From assembly GCA_036499395.1 (NCBI GenBank), contig DASYDW010000063.1, positions 379,911 through 443,910 of the forward strand: a DNA stretch of 64,000 nucleotides. The letters run 5' to 3'. A program made the position numbers and the translations under genes. The notes beneath the pieces were generated by a model. That model made no database searches. It was not told the origin of the DNA and was given only the letters and a program-made list of their open reading frames with translations. Origin of the DNA: Pirellulales bacterium (GTDB lineage: Bacteria > Planctomycetota > Planctomycetia > Pirellulales > JACPPG01). Positions within the stretch are counted from its first letter, which is position 1, and every line of letters begins with the position of its first letter. Positions 35,398-45,395 of this stretch are shown here, piece after piece.

Positions 35398-36588
35398 CTA
35401 AGCGACGGCGAAATTCTCGACAAAATTCCATTGCGCAATGCCGCAGCCGTGCAGTCGCCGCTCGATTTCGGCGGCTTCGTCATCACTGGTCGCGCGCAGA
35501 TCGCGCACTACTAAGGCTCGGTCGACGCGGCAAGGGGCCGCCCAGGAAAGCAACCGCCGCCGATCCCCAGTGTCACCGAAGGGTCCGGCGTCGATCAGCA
35601 CTACGTCGCAATGGCGGCGCAATTCGTCGAGCGAGCTTTTCAGCCGCGCGATGCTCAAACGCCAATCGGTCGCGGCCGGTTGCCGCAGCGGCAGCACCAC
35701 GACCCGATCTTCCAAGGATTCGACCAGCGCTTCGATCAATGGTTTGTTTCCGGTCAACGTGTCTTCCAGTCCCACCTGCGCGGCCAGCCCCAGGCTGTCG
35801 GCCAGACCGGGCGCGTCGAAATGCGCATCGACCAGGATCACGCGCTGTTGCTGATCGGCCAATGCCTTGGCCAATGCAAGGGCCACGACCGTGCATCCTT
35901 CGCCACGGTGCGACGCCGTGACGGTCACCAGCTTGCGATGGCGCCGGCACGCTTCGGCCAGATCGCTGGCCGCAGCGCGGAACTGTGCAGCTGCCGCTTC
36001 GAGCAACACGTCCGTCAATTCGGGCCAGGAAAAGCTCGACACCTCGAACACCGGTCGCCATACGGGCGACGGTCCCGAGATCGGCAAGATCACGGGCCGG
36101 GGACTGACCGGCGGCGTGTCCAAGGGGGGCGTCGCAAGCGGCGCGCTCGTAGCGGCCGGCGATGCACTGATGGTAGCCGCCGTCGACGGACGCGGCGGAT
36201 CGGCGAAGTTTGCGTGCGGCGGTCGTACCGTGGCGTGCGCCCGATCCACGACCGTAATCGGAATCGAATCCGCGGCCGGCTCAGGTGCCGGTGCCGCCGG
36301 CACTACCGATTTGGTTTTGAGTGGCTGTGGTGTTTCCACAGGCGCAACGACAACCGGCGTCTGCGCGATCGTACGCTCGACCATCGGCGTGACGGTTGGC
36401 GTGACGGTTGGCGTGGCAACTGGTACCGCAGCGGCAACATGCTCGGCCGGCGGATTCAGCGAGACCTTGGCTGCCGTTTTCGCAGGCCCAGTCGGTGCGG
36501 CGATGAAGTGGGGCCGTGGTCCGGCCGGCTTCGCCTCGACCGCGCTTTTGCGATACGCCTTGATAAACGCTTTGTTGAGACTGCTCAT
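35398..36588 (-). CDS. BY-kinase/ParA-like ATPase with altered Walker A
   Basis: A 396-residue protein. The first half is Pro/Thr/Ala-rich, without domains; the C-terminal half is a P-loop domain of the CpsD/CapB (bacterial tyrosine kinase) and MinD/ParA group: VTVTASHRGEGCTVVALALA, ILVDAHFDAPGLA (Walker A') and DVVLIDAGPFGD (Walker B). The Lys of the usual GEGKS/T motif is Cys (GEGCT), and a Tyr-rich tail, the autophosphorylation site of true BY-kinases, is absent. It may regulate exopolysaccharide export or act as a nucleotide-binding scaffold. Its start overlaps the stop of the membrane-protein gene by four bases. Confidence 0.82.
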   Translation of the reverse strand: MSSLNKAFIKAYRKSAVEAKPAGPRPHFIAAPTGPAKTAAKVSLNPPAEHVAAAVPVATPTVTPTVTPMVERTIAQTPVVVAPVETPQPLKTKSVVPAAPAPEPAADSIPITVVDRAHATVRPPHANFADPPRPSTAATISASPAATSAPLATPPLDTPPVSPRPVILPISGPSPVWRPVFEVSSFSWPELTDVLLEAAAAQFRAAASDLAEACRRHRKLVTVTASHRGEGCTVVALALAKALADQQQRVILVDAHFDAPGLADSLGLAAQVGLEDTLTGNKPLIEALVESLEDRVVVLPLRQPAATDWRLSIARLKSSLDELRRHCDVVLIDAGPFGDTGDRRRLLSWAAPCRVDRALVVRDLRATSDDEAAEIERRLHGCGIAQWNFVENFAVA

Positions 36589-37205
36589 CGTGTATTGAAA
36601 TTGGGAAGAGGAGCGCGGTCAATTCGTTGTTCGATGTGCGCGATCGGCGCCGACGTCCGGCGTGCTTGCGCATTAGGTCCGGTCGTTGCCTCGGCCGCGA
36701 TAGGCGAACCTGGCTCGACGCGGGCTGCCTGGTTCGAGCGGCCTTGGTTTTCATCCCCCGGCTTATACGGAGGGGCTTCGTCATACACGCCGGCCGTATT
36801 GGCCTGTGGCGGATGATTGTCTGCGAGTGTGCGTTCCGCTTTCACCGGCGGGGCGCTGTTCGACTCCTCGCCCACCGCATGGTGCGTAGGCTTATGACGG
36901 TTGGCCGCGACCAGCGCGACAACCAATAACACCAGGCCTACCCCCAGCGTGGTCGCGAATAGAGCCCGGGGGCGCCGCCAACGGCCGTTAAACCCTTCGA
37001 CAAGTGCGGCGACTTTGCCGAACCAGCCGGACCCGACCTTCGCCGACGTAGCGTCAGCGGCTTCTTTGGCCACCATCCGAGTTGTGCAGTCGGGCACTCG
37101 CAACAAAACGTATTGCTCTCTTGCGGCCACCGTGCCGAGTGCTGAAGTTCCATCCGTAATCGCGAGTGACGCCCCTGCCGAGCGCGAACGAAGCGGCTGT
37201 TCCAT
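36585..37205 (-). CDS. Single-pass membrane protein of the ATPase operon
   Basis: A 206-residue protein from the ATG at 37205 (an ATG at 37214 adds three residues). A basic segment FNGRWRRPRALF precedes one membrane helix, TTLGVGLVLLVVALVAANR (about 87-105). The remainder is Pro/Ala/Asn-rich, probably extended in the periplasm. I recognise no family. Four-base overlap with the ParA-like gene shows they form an operon with the ExeA-like gene, and the set looks like an envelope or polysaccharide-export accessory unit. Confidence 0.7.
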   Translation of the reverse strand: MEQPLRSRSAGASLAITDGTSALGTVAAREQYVLLRVPDCTTRMVAKEAADATSAKVGSGWFGKVAALVEGFNGRWRRPRALFATTLGVGLVLLVVALVAANRHKPTHHAVGEESNSAPPVKAERTLADNHPPQANTAGVYDEAPPYKPGDENQGRSNQAARVEPGSPIAAEATTGPNAQARRTSAPIAHIEQRIDRAPLPNFNTR

Positions 37206-37214
37206 GAAGGGCAC

Positions 37215-37762
37215 CGAAGCGGCTGAAGATTGAACGAGAAATGACCAAGACGACTGGGAAGACCGCGGGCAGTTCGAGAACTCGAACCTCGCGGCCTACT
37301 TCGGCCTGGGGGACGCTAGTATCCCGAAGTTTCTATCGGTCCGGGATATAGCGATCTTGAGCCCTGTCGCGATGCTGAGCATTGGGTAAGCTTCGCCAGC
37401 GTCGCCGTCACGGCGCCCTATGTAATGACAGCCCCCGTACCCCCAGCCCAGGCACACCGGACCTTTGAAACCCCACAAACCAAGGGCGCCAGAGAAGTAA
37501 CGGCTTGCTCTGACGCGGCTTACATGGGAAATTTGATCCTGGGCACCGCAACGTTGCGCCCTGGATTTCTACTCGGGGGGGACGCCTCGTCTACGGCCGC
37601 CTGTCCCGAGGGAATTGCTGGCGCAAGTCGCATCGCCGAATCGACTATTGCCCTCCTCCCATAAGATTCCCCGAGTTGGCGTCGAAACGCTAACCGCTGC
37701 CGCTCGCGGGATCCGTTTGTTTATTTTCGCAGCCCAAATTAGACCGGGGTTTGACAGCATCT
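37215..37762. other. Long leader between the ATPase operon and metH
   Basis: A 548-base divergent intergenic region. Inverted repeats are present: a possible structured segment at 37312-37403 (GACGCT/AGCGTC closing stem, ATCCCG/CGGGAT inside), a hairpin near 37536-37567 (TCCTGGGC...GCCCTGGA with inner CGCAACGTTGCG), and CTCGGG/CCCGAG at 37572-37610. I found no cobalamin-, SAM- or SAH-riboswitch core in front of metH. Function not assigned. Confidence 0.5.
37312..37403. ncRNA. Possible structured RNA element in the metH/ATPase leader
   Basis: GACGCT (37312-37317) can pair with AGCGTC (37398-37403), enclosing ATCCCG (37321-37326) paired with CGGGAT (37342-37347) and further weaker pairings, giving a multi-branched fold. 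The strand is undecided. On the minus strand it would sit in the leader of the membrane-protein/ATPase operon, about 100-200 bases before its start. No known class matched. Confidence 0.3.
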
Positions 37763-40700
37763 ATGGCTATCGCCAATCAAGCGCACACCCGCGAACTTCT
37801 CGAGCAACTGCTGGACGATCGTATCCTCGTGCTGGACGGCGCGATGGGCACGATGATTCAGGGGTTGAAGTACGAAGAGCAGGACTTCCGCGGCGAGCAT
37901 TTCGCGGATCATCCCTTCCCCTCGCTGAAAGGGTGCAACGACCTGCTGTCGATTACCCAGCCCGAGGCGATCGAGCAAATCCATCGGCTGTACCTCGAGG
38001 CGGGCTCGGACATTATCGAGACCAACACGTTCAACGCGAATTCGCTCTCGATGGCCGACTACGGCCTGGAGCGCTATGTCCGTGATATCAACCTCGCGGC
38101 CGTGGCCTGCGCCCGCCGTGCGGTCGAAGAGATGAACGCCCGCACGCCCGACAAGCCGCGCTTCGTGGCCGGCTCGATGGGCCCGACCAAGGCACAGCTT
38201 TCCGTGGCCGGCAACGTCGATGATCCGGCCTTTCGCCCCGCGACCTTCGCCCAGATGGTCGACATGTACTACGAGCAGGTCGCGGCGCTGGTCGAAGCGG
38301 GCGTCGACATCCTGCTGCCGGAAACCGCGTTCGATACGCTCGTGCTGAAGGCCTGCCTTTTCGCCATCGACAAATACTTCGTCGATCACGACGTGCGTTT
38401 GCCCGTGATGGCCTCGATCACGATTTTCCAGGGAGGCCGTACACTGTCGGCCCAAACCATCGAGGCGGCCTGGACGTCGATTTCGCATGCCAACCTGATG
38501 AGCGTCGGCATCAACTGCGCACTCGGCCCCGAGCAATTGCGTCCCTACCTGGAAGAACTGTCGCAGATCGCGCCGGTTTACGTCAGCTGCTATCCGAACG
38601 CCGGGCTGCCCAACGCCTTTGGCGGCTTCGATGAATCGCCCGACCAAATGGCCCGCACGCTGGCCGACTACGCGTCCAATGGCTGGCTGAACCTGGTGGG
38701 CGGTTGCTGCGGCTCGACACCGCCGCACATTCGCGCAATTGCCGAAGCAGTGCGCGGCAAGCCGTCGCGCAAGCGGCCGAAGCTGGTCGCGATGACCCGC
38801 TTCAGCGGATTAGAACCGTTCTCGCTGCGTCCCGACAGCAATTTCACCATGATCGGCGAACGTACCAACGTCACCGGCTCGAAGAAGTTTGCGCGCATGG
38901 TGCTGGCCGGCCAGTTGGAAGACGCGGTCGTCGTGGCGCGCGGCCAGGTCGAAGGGGGCGCGAACATTCTCGACGTCAACATGGACGAAGCCATGCTTGA
39001 CGGCGAAGCGGCCATGACGCGCTTCCTGAACCTGATCGCCGCCGATCACGAGGTGTCGCGCATTCCGATCATGGTCGACAGCTCGAAATGGTCTGTCATC
39101 GAAGCCGGACTACGCTGCGTGCAGGGCAAAGGGATCGTCAACTCGATCAGCTTGAAAGAAGGCGAAGAGCAGTTCCTGCACCATGCCCGTTTGGCCCATC
39201 GCTATGGCGCCGCCGTAGTGGTCATGGCCTTCGACGAGAAAGGGCAGGCCACGACCAAGGAAGACAAAGTTCGCATCTGCCAGCGCGCTTACAAATTGCT
39301 GACGGAAAAAGTCGGCTTCTCGCCCACCGATATTATTTTCGATCCGAACATCCTTACCGTGGCAACGGGCATTGAGGAGCACAATCGCTACGCGATCAAC
39401 TTCATCGAAGCCACGCGCGAAATCAAGCGGGTATGCCCCGGCGCCAAAGTCTCGGGCGGTGTCAGCAACATTTCGTTCTCGTTCCGCGGCAACGAGCCCG
39501 TGCGCGAGGCGATGCACGCAGCGTTCTTGTATCACGCGATCCGCGCAGGCATGGACATGGGCATCGTCAATGCCGGACAGTTGGCCGTGTACGAAGATAT
39601 TCCGGCCGAGTTGCTCACGCGCGTCGAGGATGTCCTCTTCGACCGTCGGCCTGACGCAACCGAGCGTTTGATCGAGACGGCCGAATCGTTCAAGCAAGGG
39701 GGCACCAAACGCTCGACGGCCGATCTTTCATGGCGCGAGGCCGACGTGAACGAGCGCCTGTCGCACGCGTTGATCCGCGGTATCGCCGATTTCATCGAAG
39801 CCGATGCCGAAGAAGCACGGCAACTCTATCCGGCCTGTCTGGACATCATCGAAGGTCCGTTGATGGCCGGCATGCAGATCGTGGGTGACCTGTTCGGCCA
39901 GGGGAAAATGTTCCTGCCGCAGGTCGTCAAAAGTGCTCGCGTGATGAAGCGTGCCGTGGCGTACCTGATGCCCTACATGGAAGAGGAGAAGGCGCGCACC
40001 GGACGCACGGGCCAGTCCCGTGGCAAGATCCTGATGGCCACCGTCAAAGGGGACGTGCATGACATCGGCAAGAACATCGTCGGCGTCGTGCTGGGTTGCA
40101 ATAATTACGAGGTCATCGACCTGGGTGTGATGGTTCCCTGCGAGCAGATTCTCGCAACCGCCGTCAAGGAAGGGGTCGACCTGATCGGCCTCAGCGGACT
40201 GATCACGCCCAGCCTGGATGAGATGGTCTATGTCGCGAAGGAGATGCAGCGGCAGAACTTTCAGACTCCCCTATTGATCGGCGGAGCCACGACCAGCGCC
40301 AAGCATACGGCCGTCAAGATCGCGCCGTCCTACGAGCGCCCCACGATCCATGTGCTGGACGCCTCGCGCAGCGTGGGTGTGGTCGAAAAACTGTTGAATC
40401 CGAAGTCGCGTGAGCAATTCGACCAGCGCAATCGTGCCGAGCAGGCACAACTGGTCGAGTCTTATCAGCAGCGACAGCAGGTCCACCTGGTCTCTTACGA
40501 TGACGCGCGGCGACAGCCGTTCGCCACCGATTGGACAAAGGTCCGGATCGATGTGCCGTCGTTCCTGGGCGTGCGCATCTTGCAGGACGTGCCACTCGCC
40601 GATCTGACGCCATTTATCGATTGGTCTCCATTCTTTCAGGCCTGGGAATTGCGTGGCAAATACCCGAAGATCTTCGACGACGCGACCGTCGGCATGGCCG

Positions 40701-41467
40701 CGCGGGAGCTATTCGACGACGCGCAGCGGCTTTTGCATCGCATCGTCGACGAACATTTGCTGGTGGCCCGGGGCGTTTATGGTTTCTGGCCCGCCGCCTC
40801 GCAAGGGGACGATATCGTCGTGTACGCCAGCGAGCAGCGCGATCGCGAGATCGCCCGCTTTCACACGCTGCGCCAGCAATGGGAACGCAAAGGGCAAAAG
40901 ACGTTCTACGCCTTGTCCGATTTCGTCGCGCCCCTGGAAAGCGGACGCAAGGATTACATCGGCGCCTTCGCCGTCACCACAGGGCTCGGAACGGATGAAC
41001 TCGTGCAACGATTCGAGGCCGAGCATGACGATCATGGATCGATCCTGGTCAAGTCGCTGGCCGATCGTTTGGCCGAGGCCTTCGCCGAGATGCTGCATCA
41101 GCGAGCGCGGCGCGACTGGGGCTATGGCGGCGAAGAAAAACTCTCGAACGACGAGCTGATCGATGAGAAGTATCGCGGCATCCGCCCCGCCCCCGGTTAC
41201 CCGGCCTGCCCCGACCACACCGAGAAGCGGATCCTGTTCGATCTGCTCTCGGCCGAGCGCAACGCGCAGGTCACGCTGACCGAGAACTTCGCGATGTACC
41301 CGGCGGCCAGTGTTAGCGGTCTGTACTTCGGCCACCCGGAGGCGCGCTATTTCGCCGTCGATCGTATCACGCGCGATCAGGCCGAAGATTATGCACGCCG
41401 CAAAGGCATGCCGCTCACCGAAGTCGAACGCTGGCTGGCACCAAACCTGGGATACGACCCGGGCTGA
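37763..41467 (+). CDS. metH: Cobalamin-dependent methionine synthase
   Basis: A 1234-residue, full-length MetH that moves the methyl group of methyl-tetrahydrofolate to homocysteine via B12. All four modules are present: homocysteine domain ([12 protein letters not shown] at the start; zinc cysteines in [14 protein letters not shown] near 320), pterin domain ([16 protein letters not shown], near 363), B12 domain ([11 protein letters not shown] holding the cobalt-binding His, near 765) and the SAM reactivation domain ([15 protein letters not shown], near 1140). The ATG at 37763 is preferred over the TTG at 37751. Its leader has no recognised riboswitch. Confidence 0.97.
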   Translation: MAIANQAHTRELLEQLLDDRILVLDGAMGTMIQGLKYEEQDFRGEHFADHPFPSLKGCNDLLSITQPEAIEQIHRLYLEAGSDIIETNTFNANSLSMADYGLERYVRDINLAAVACARRAVEEMNARTPDKPRFVAGSMGPTKAQLSVAGNVDDPAFRPATFAQMVDMYYEQVAALVEAGVDILLPETAFDTLVLKACLFAIDKYFVDHDVRLPVMASITIFQGGRTLSAQTIEAAWTSISHANLMSVGINCALGPEQLRPYLEELSQIAPVYVSCYPNAGLPNAFGGFDESPDQMARTLADYASNGWLNLVGGCCGSTPPHIRAIAEAVRGKPSRKRPKLVAMTRFSGLEPFSLRPDSNFTMIGERTNVTGSKKFARMVLAGQLEDAVVVARGQVEGGANILDVNMDEAMLDGEAAMTRFLNLIAADHEVSRIPIMVDSSKWSVIEAGLRCVQGKGIVNSISLKEGEEQFLHHARLAHRYGAAVVVMAFDEKGQATTKEDKVRICQRAYKLLTEKVGFSPTDIIFDPNILTVATGIEEHNRYAINFIEATREIKRVCPGAKVSGGVSNISFSFRGNEPVREAMHAAFLYHAIRAGMDMGIVNAGQLAVYEDIPAELLTRVEDVLFDRRPDATERLIETAESFKQGGTKRSTADLSWREADVNERLSHALIRGIADFIEADAEEARQLYPACLDIIEGPLMAGMQIVGDLFGQGKMFLPQVVKSARVMKRAVAYLMPYMEEEKARTGRTGQSRGKILMATVKGDVHDIGKNIVGVVLGCNNYEVIDLGVMVPCEQILATAVKEGVDLIGLSGLITPSLDEMVYVAKEMQRQNFQTPLLIGGATTSAKHTAVKIAPSYERPTIHVLDASRSVGVVEKLLNPKSREQFDQRNRAEQAQLVESYQQRQQVHLVSYDDARRQPFATDWTKVRIDVPSFLGVRILQDVPLADLTPFIDWSPFFQAWELRGKYPKIFDDATVGMAARELFDDAQRLLHRIVDEHLLVARGVYGFWPAASQGDDIVVYASEQRDREIARFHTLRQQWERKGQKTFYALSDFVAPLESGRKDYIGAFAVTTGLGTDELVQRFEAEHDDHGSILVKSLADRLAEAFAEMLHQRARRDWGYGGEEKLSNDELIDEKYRGIRPAPGYPACPDHTEKRILFDLLSAERNAQVTLTENFAMYPAASVSGLYFGHPEARYFAVDRITRDQAEDYARRKGMPLTEVERWLAPNLGYDPG

Positions 41468-41558
41468 GTCGAAAACACTCTGTACCAGGATGCCAGCTCA
41501 CACGCCGTATGAGCGTACGCTTGACGTCTCTGCCGATGGTCTCACCCGGCGACCGTGA

Positions 41559-42605
41559 TCAACGTCGCCGGCCGGCCACAATGAGAATGCCGGCCAGTGC
41601 CATGCCGGAAAGCGCGAAACTCGAAGGCTCGGGCACCGGCGTGAGAAGAACGCTATCGATTTCGACGCCGAATCTTGCGTCGGCCAGGATTTGCCCACCG
41701 TTGTTTATGGCTCTGGCATCCTGCAGCACCCATCCGGACGACGGGTCGATCAGTGAGTTCAGGTCGATCATCGTTCCACCTGCATACAGGAACGCGTGCT
41801 GCGCACCATTCCCGGTAATGGCCGACATGCCCACCACTTGACCGTTGTCGTTGATGCTGGCAGCCGAGCTGGATGTTCCACCGAGCGTCCCTAGGTCGTG
41901 CATCATGCCGCCCGAATAAAGGAAGGCATGCTGCACACTGCTGGTCGTGAGTGAGTAGCCTACGACCTGGCCACTATTGTTGACGTCGTAGCCTTCGCTA
42001 TTTGTGCCGCCAAGCGTTCCAAGATCATGCAGCGATCCGCCCGAGTAGAGGAACGCGTGATCGGCGGTATCACCGGTGATGTTCGACGATCCCGCGATCT
42101 GACCATTGTTGCTGATCGCATTACCGTGACCCTCGGTCCCTCCCAGCGTGCCTAAGTCATGCATCGCGCCGCCGGAGTACAGGAACACATGGCCATTCGA
42201 ATCCCCCGTCACCTCGCCACTGTCGTTGACGTCATAGCCTTTGCTAAACATCGCCCCGTCGAGCGAGCCGAGGTCGTGCATTGTGCCACCGGAATAGAGA
42301 AAGGCGTGGCTGCCGGGGCCGCTGTCGACGGCCGAGTAGCCCGCCACATCACCGGCATTGTTAATGCCTTCGGCGAAACTGAATGACCCACCGAGCGTGC
42401 CGAGATCGGTCAAAGACCCGTTCGAATAAAATACGGCGTGATTGCTTCCAAAGCCCGCCATTTGGCCGGCATTGTTGAGGCTCGTGAAACTTGCGGCGCT
42501 ACCCAGGTCCAGAATGCTGTAAGCGACTGTTGCCCTGGCGCAGTTCGGCGCCAGTATGCCGGCGACCGTAACGGCAACGATGATCAAGTTGCGAATCAAG
42601 CTCAT
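41559..42605 (-). CDS. HAF-repeat PEP-CTERM protein
   Basis: A 348-residue exported protein: signal peptide NLIIVAVTVAGILAPNCARA, then about seven HAF-type repeats (HAFLYSGGxMHDLGTLGGT and INNxGQVVG spaced about 45 residues apart), then a PEP-CTERM sorting tail, VPEPSSFALSGMALAGILIV followed by GRRR. The tail directs a protein through the EpsH/exosortase pathway to the outer surface or matrix. The repeats are expected to form a beta-propeller-like solenoid. ATG start with GAGGA about 11 bases upstream. No enzymatic motif. Confidence 0.92.
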   Translation of the reverse strand: MSLIRNLIIVAVTVAGILAPNCARATVAYSILDLGSAASFTSLNNAGQMAGFGSNHAVFYSNGSLTDLGTLGGSFSFAEGINNAGDVAGYSAVDSGPGSHAFLYSGGTMHDLGSLDGAMFSKGYDVNDSGEVTGDSNGHVFLYSGGAMHDLGTLGGTEGHGNAISNNGQIAGSSNITGDTADHAFLYSGGSLHDLGTLGGTNSEGYDVNNSGQVVGYSLTTSSVQHAFLYSGGMMHDLGTLGGTSSSAASINDNGQVVGMSAITGNGAQHAFLYAGGTMIDLNSLIDPSSGWVLQDARAINNGGQILADARFGVEIDSVLLTPVPEPSSFALSGMALAGILIVAGRRR

Positions 42606-43487
42606 TCAGAATTTTCCTCGATCGGAGTTTCAAGAGGATCGGCGATATCGGTACATCAAAAGCAAAAGACCGCCTAACAGTCCAAGAGCTACAGACGCTG
42701 ACCCTGGGGTATGCCGAAGTGCAGCTGTGAGCCGCACGCGTCGCGGCCGAAGCCGTTCACATGATTCGGGAAGCAGGGCGCTGGAACGAAATGCAAACGG
42801 TAAGAGTTACGTTTGGCCAGCGTGCCCCTTGGATCGAGAGAGGTAGCAAAGGCGAGATTACATGCCAGCAATGGCCCGTGCAAGTGCTGGCAAGATATTC
42901 GCCTTGAGACGATATCGTGCAGTTTAAGTGCCCGAACTTACACGACTTCACTCGGCCAGTTCGAAGTATGTTATGTGCCCGTTATTGCTTTTGAAGTATG
43001 AAGGAAACGCGAAATCGTCAAAACCCGCGAGATTTGTGTGTAGCAAATGCTTGACGGCGGTGATATTCCTCCCCAAACTGGCGGTCGCGTTTCCTAGGGC
43101 AGGAGGGGCGTTCTCAAATGGTTCTCACGGTGGGGCTACTTCCGCGGTACCTGCGGAGCGGTAATCGCCGCACCGTTTCTTCGAACTGCGTCACGCTGAG
43201 TCGCTAATGCGCAAGCTCTCGTAAATCGAGCGCTCACAAATCTCGACTGGCGGGAAAAACCTTCGCTCCCCGCGATTGATGATTCGTTCCGCGCTCGCAC
43301 TCGCGCGCCATCTTTTCCCGCCCTCGATATGACGCGATAGCTGGCGCGCGATCCCCCGATTTAATCGGACCATCGCCAAGAACGAGCGTGCCTGCGACCT
43401 CGTGCCACAGCAACTCGCGACCGTTTGCCAATTCACCGATTGCCCCGCAGCAAGAACAACTATCGAACACCACACAGAGAACGAGCC
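42606..43487. other. Long intergenic region upstream of the double PEP-CTERM gene
   Basis: About 880 bases separating two divergent PEP-CTERM genes. Only short overlapping frames are open, none with coding-like composition. GC is lower than in the genes. I saw no known RNA, terminator or IS element. Confidence 0.5.
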
Positions 43488-45359
43488 ATGTTGAACTCGA
43501 TGAACCATCGTATCCCAATGCCCGAGCCTCGCGCGGCCGCATCGAATCCGCCGCGTTTCTTCGGCTCTGCTGCTCTGCTCACACTCGCCGCGATTGCTCT
43601 ATGCGCCGCGCCCACTCGCGCTGCGCAGATCTTCGTCACCAACTTCGACGACGGCACGATCGAAACCTACACCACCGCAGGGGCGAGTGTGAATCGCCCT
43701 TTGGTGTCGAATCTGATCCGCCCGACGGGCATCGCGGTCGCTGGGTCGAACGTGTTTGTCGCTAAATACTTTGACAACACGGGAACCGGCAGCATTGCGG
43801 AATACACGACCGACGGGCAACTCGTGAACGCCGCTCTGGTCCCGGTTCTGTATCACCCCACTAGCATTGCCGTCTCGGGAAATAATCTGTACGTGACGAA
43901 CAACGGAATCACCGCAAACAGCGGGACCGTGAGTGTGTACACCACGGCGGGAAAGCTCGTGGGCTCGGGCTTGGCGCGCGCGTTGTCGAATCCCGTCGGC
44001 ATCGCCGTCTCGGATACCAAAGTCTTTGTCGTCAGCGCCGGTAGTGGCGGGAATGGCAAGGGAGTGGTCGGCGAATACACGACCGCGGGCGTAACGGTGA
44101 ACAAGAACCTGATCACAGGATTGAACAATCCCGGGGGCATCACCGTTGCCGGAGGGAATCTGTACGTGACGAACATCGCCTCGGGAACGGTGGGCGAATA
44201 CACCGTCGACGGACAACCGATCAACAGCTCGCTGATTACGGGACTGGATAGCCCAGGCCCGATCACGGCCTTGGGATCGCATCTCTATATCACCAACGAA
44301 TACCTGGGAACGATCAGCGAATACACGACCTCGGGCGCGCCGGTGAACACGACGCTCGTCACCGGCCTGTCCTACCCGCGCGGCATTGCGATCGTGCCCG
44401 AGCCGGCCGCCTGGATCCTGCTGGCCGCTGGCATCGGGATGTTGTTTGTCCGTGGATTACGCAAGAGCGTCGCAGCATCGATCAGAAATAAATGCCAGGC
44501 TAAACCCGCATTTCGCGCGCAGTTGGTGGCAATGCTCGTCGGGGCCGCGATCACCACGTTCGCCGGGAATGCGCGTGCCACGGATCTCAGCAACTCACTG
44601 GCGCTGACCTATTCGGATGGCCAGGGCCACACGATGGCCTATCGATTGTTTCTGCCCGACGGCTTTGGCACGCCGGGAGAGGAGTTTCCGCTGGTCCTGT
44701 TTCTGCATGGATCGGGCGAGAGCGGCACCGACAACACCGATCAAGTGACGAACCATATCGACGGTTTGATTTCCGCCACGCGCAGCGGCCCTTACTCGGC
44801 CTTCTTGCTCGCTCCGCAACTGCCGACCTCGTCAGGATTCGGTTCGTACAACCCTCAGGATTTGACGATGCAAATCCTCCAGCAAGTCGAGGCCGCTTAT
44901 CCCGTGGAGACCAACCGGATGTACATTACGGGGCTTTCGATGGGAGGATTTGGAACGTTCGAATACATCAGCGAGTTTCCCAACATGTTCGCGGCCGCTG
45001 TTCCCCTGTCAGGCGGCGGAAACGACAGCCCGCAGAATGCCGCGGCGATCAAGAACGTGCCGACCTGGATTTTCCACGGCGACGCCGATCAAACCGTGCC
45101 GGTCGGAGATTCGGTCGATATGTATCAGGCGCTTGCCAATGCGGGGGGCCATCCAAAGATGACCATCATTCCCGGCGGCCCGCATGATATTTGGGAGCAA
45201 GTCTACGGCGACTCGACCGTGAACCAATACGGCGTTTATCCGTGGATGTTCTCCCAGCAATTGAGCACGTCGATACCTGAGCCATCGACATTCGCGCTGG
45301 TCGCGGCGGGCGTGATTGCGATTGCGGTCAGCAAAAAAAGATGGCGGCGGGCGACGTAA
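43488..45359 (+). CDS. Fused double PEP-CTERM protein: beta-propeller plus esterase
   Basis: One open frame of 623 residues from the ATG at 43488 holding two complete PEP-CTERM proteins. Part one: a signal peptide (FGSAALLTLAAIALCAAPTRA), NHL/SMP-like propeller repeats (PxGIAVxGxxLYVTN spaced about 50 residues), then an internal sorting tail VPEPAAWILLAAGIGMLF followed by basic residues (from residue 303). Part two: a second signal-like stretch (LVAMLVGAAITTFAGNARA), then an LpqC/feruloyl-esterase-type alpha/beta hydrolase with nucleophile GLSMGG, HGDADQTVP (Asp) and GGPHDIW (His), ending in its own IPEPSTFALVAAGVIAIAV-KKR tail (from 596). The organisation suggests two genes joined in frame. 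Confidence 0.88.
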   Translation: MLNSMNHRIPMPEPRAAASNPPRFFGSAALLTLAAIALCAAPTRAAQIFVTNFDDGTIETYTTAGASVNRPLVSNLIRPTGIAVAGSNVFVAKYFDNTGTGSIAEYTTDGQLVNAALVPVLYHPTSIAVSGNNLYVTNNGITANSGTVSVYTTAGKLVGSGLARALSNPVGIAVSDTKVFVVSAGSGGNGKGVVGEYTTAGVTVNKNLITGLNNPGGITVAGGNLYVTNIASGTVGEYTVDGQPINSSLITGLDSPGPITALGSHLYITNEYLGTISEYTTSGAPVNTTLVTGLSYPRGIAIVPEPAAWILLAAGIGMLFVRGLRKSVAASIRNKCQAKPAFRAQLVAMLVGAAITTFAGNARATDLSNSLALTYSDGQGHTMAYRLFLPDGFGTPGEEFPLVLFLHGSGESGTDNTDQVTNHIDGLISATRSGPYSAFLLAPQLPTSSGFGSYNPQDLTMQILQQVEAAYPVETNRMYITGLSMGGFGTFEYISEFPNMFAAAVPLSGGGNDSPQNAAAIKNVPTWIFHGDADQTVPVGDSVDMYQALANAGGHPKMTIIPGGPHDIWEQVYGDSTVNQYGVYPWMFSQQLSTSIPEPSTFALVAAGVIAIAVSKKRWRRAT

Positions 45360-45395
45360 GCGCAGCGCCGCGACATGTCTCGGCATGAACCGTCT

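Noticed and set aside
35611-36816. A 401-aa plus-strand frame opposite the BY-kinase-like gene
   Set aside because: Arg-rich low-complexity translation, typical of antisense in GC-rich DNA.
37255-37330. A tRNA-like T-arm on the minus strand (cgaggttcgagttctcg)
   Set aside because: No matching acceptor stem, anticodon arm or CCA end could be built from the adjacent bases.
37381-37762. Cobalamin, SAM or SAH riboswitch in front of metH
   Set aside because: The conserved cores of these classes were sought by eye and not found; only generic hairpins are present.
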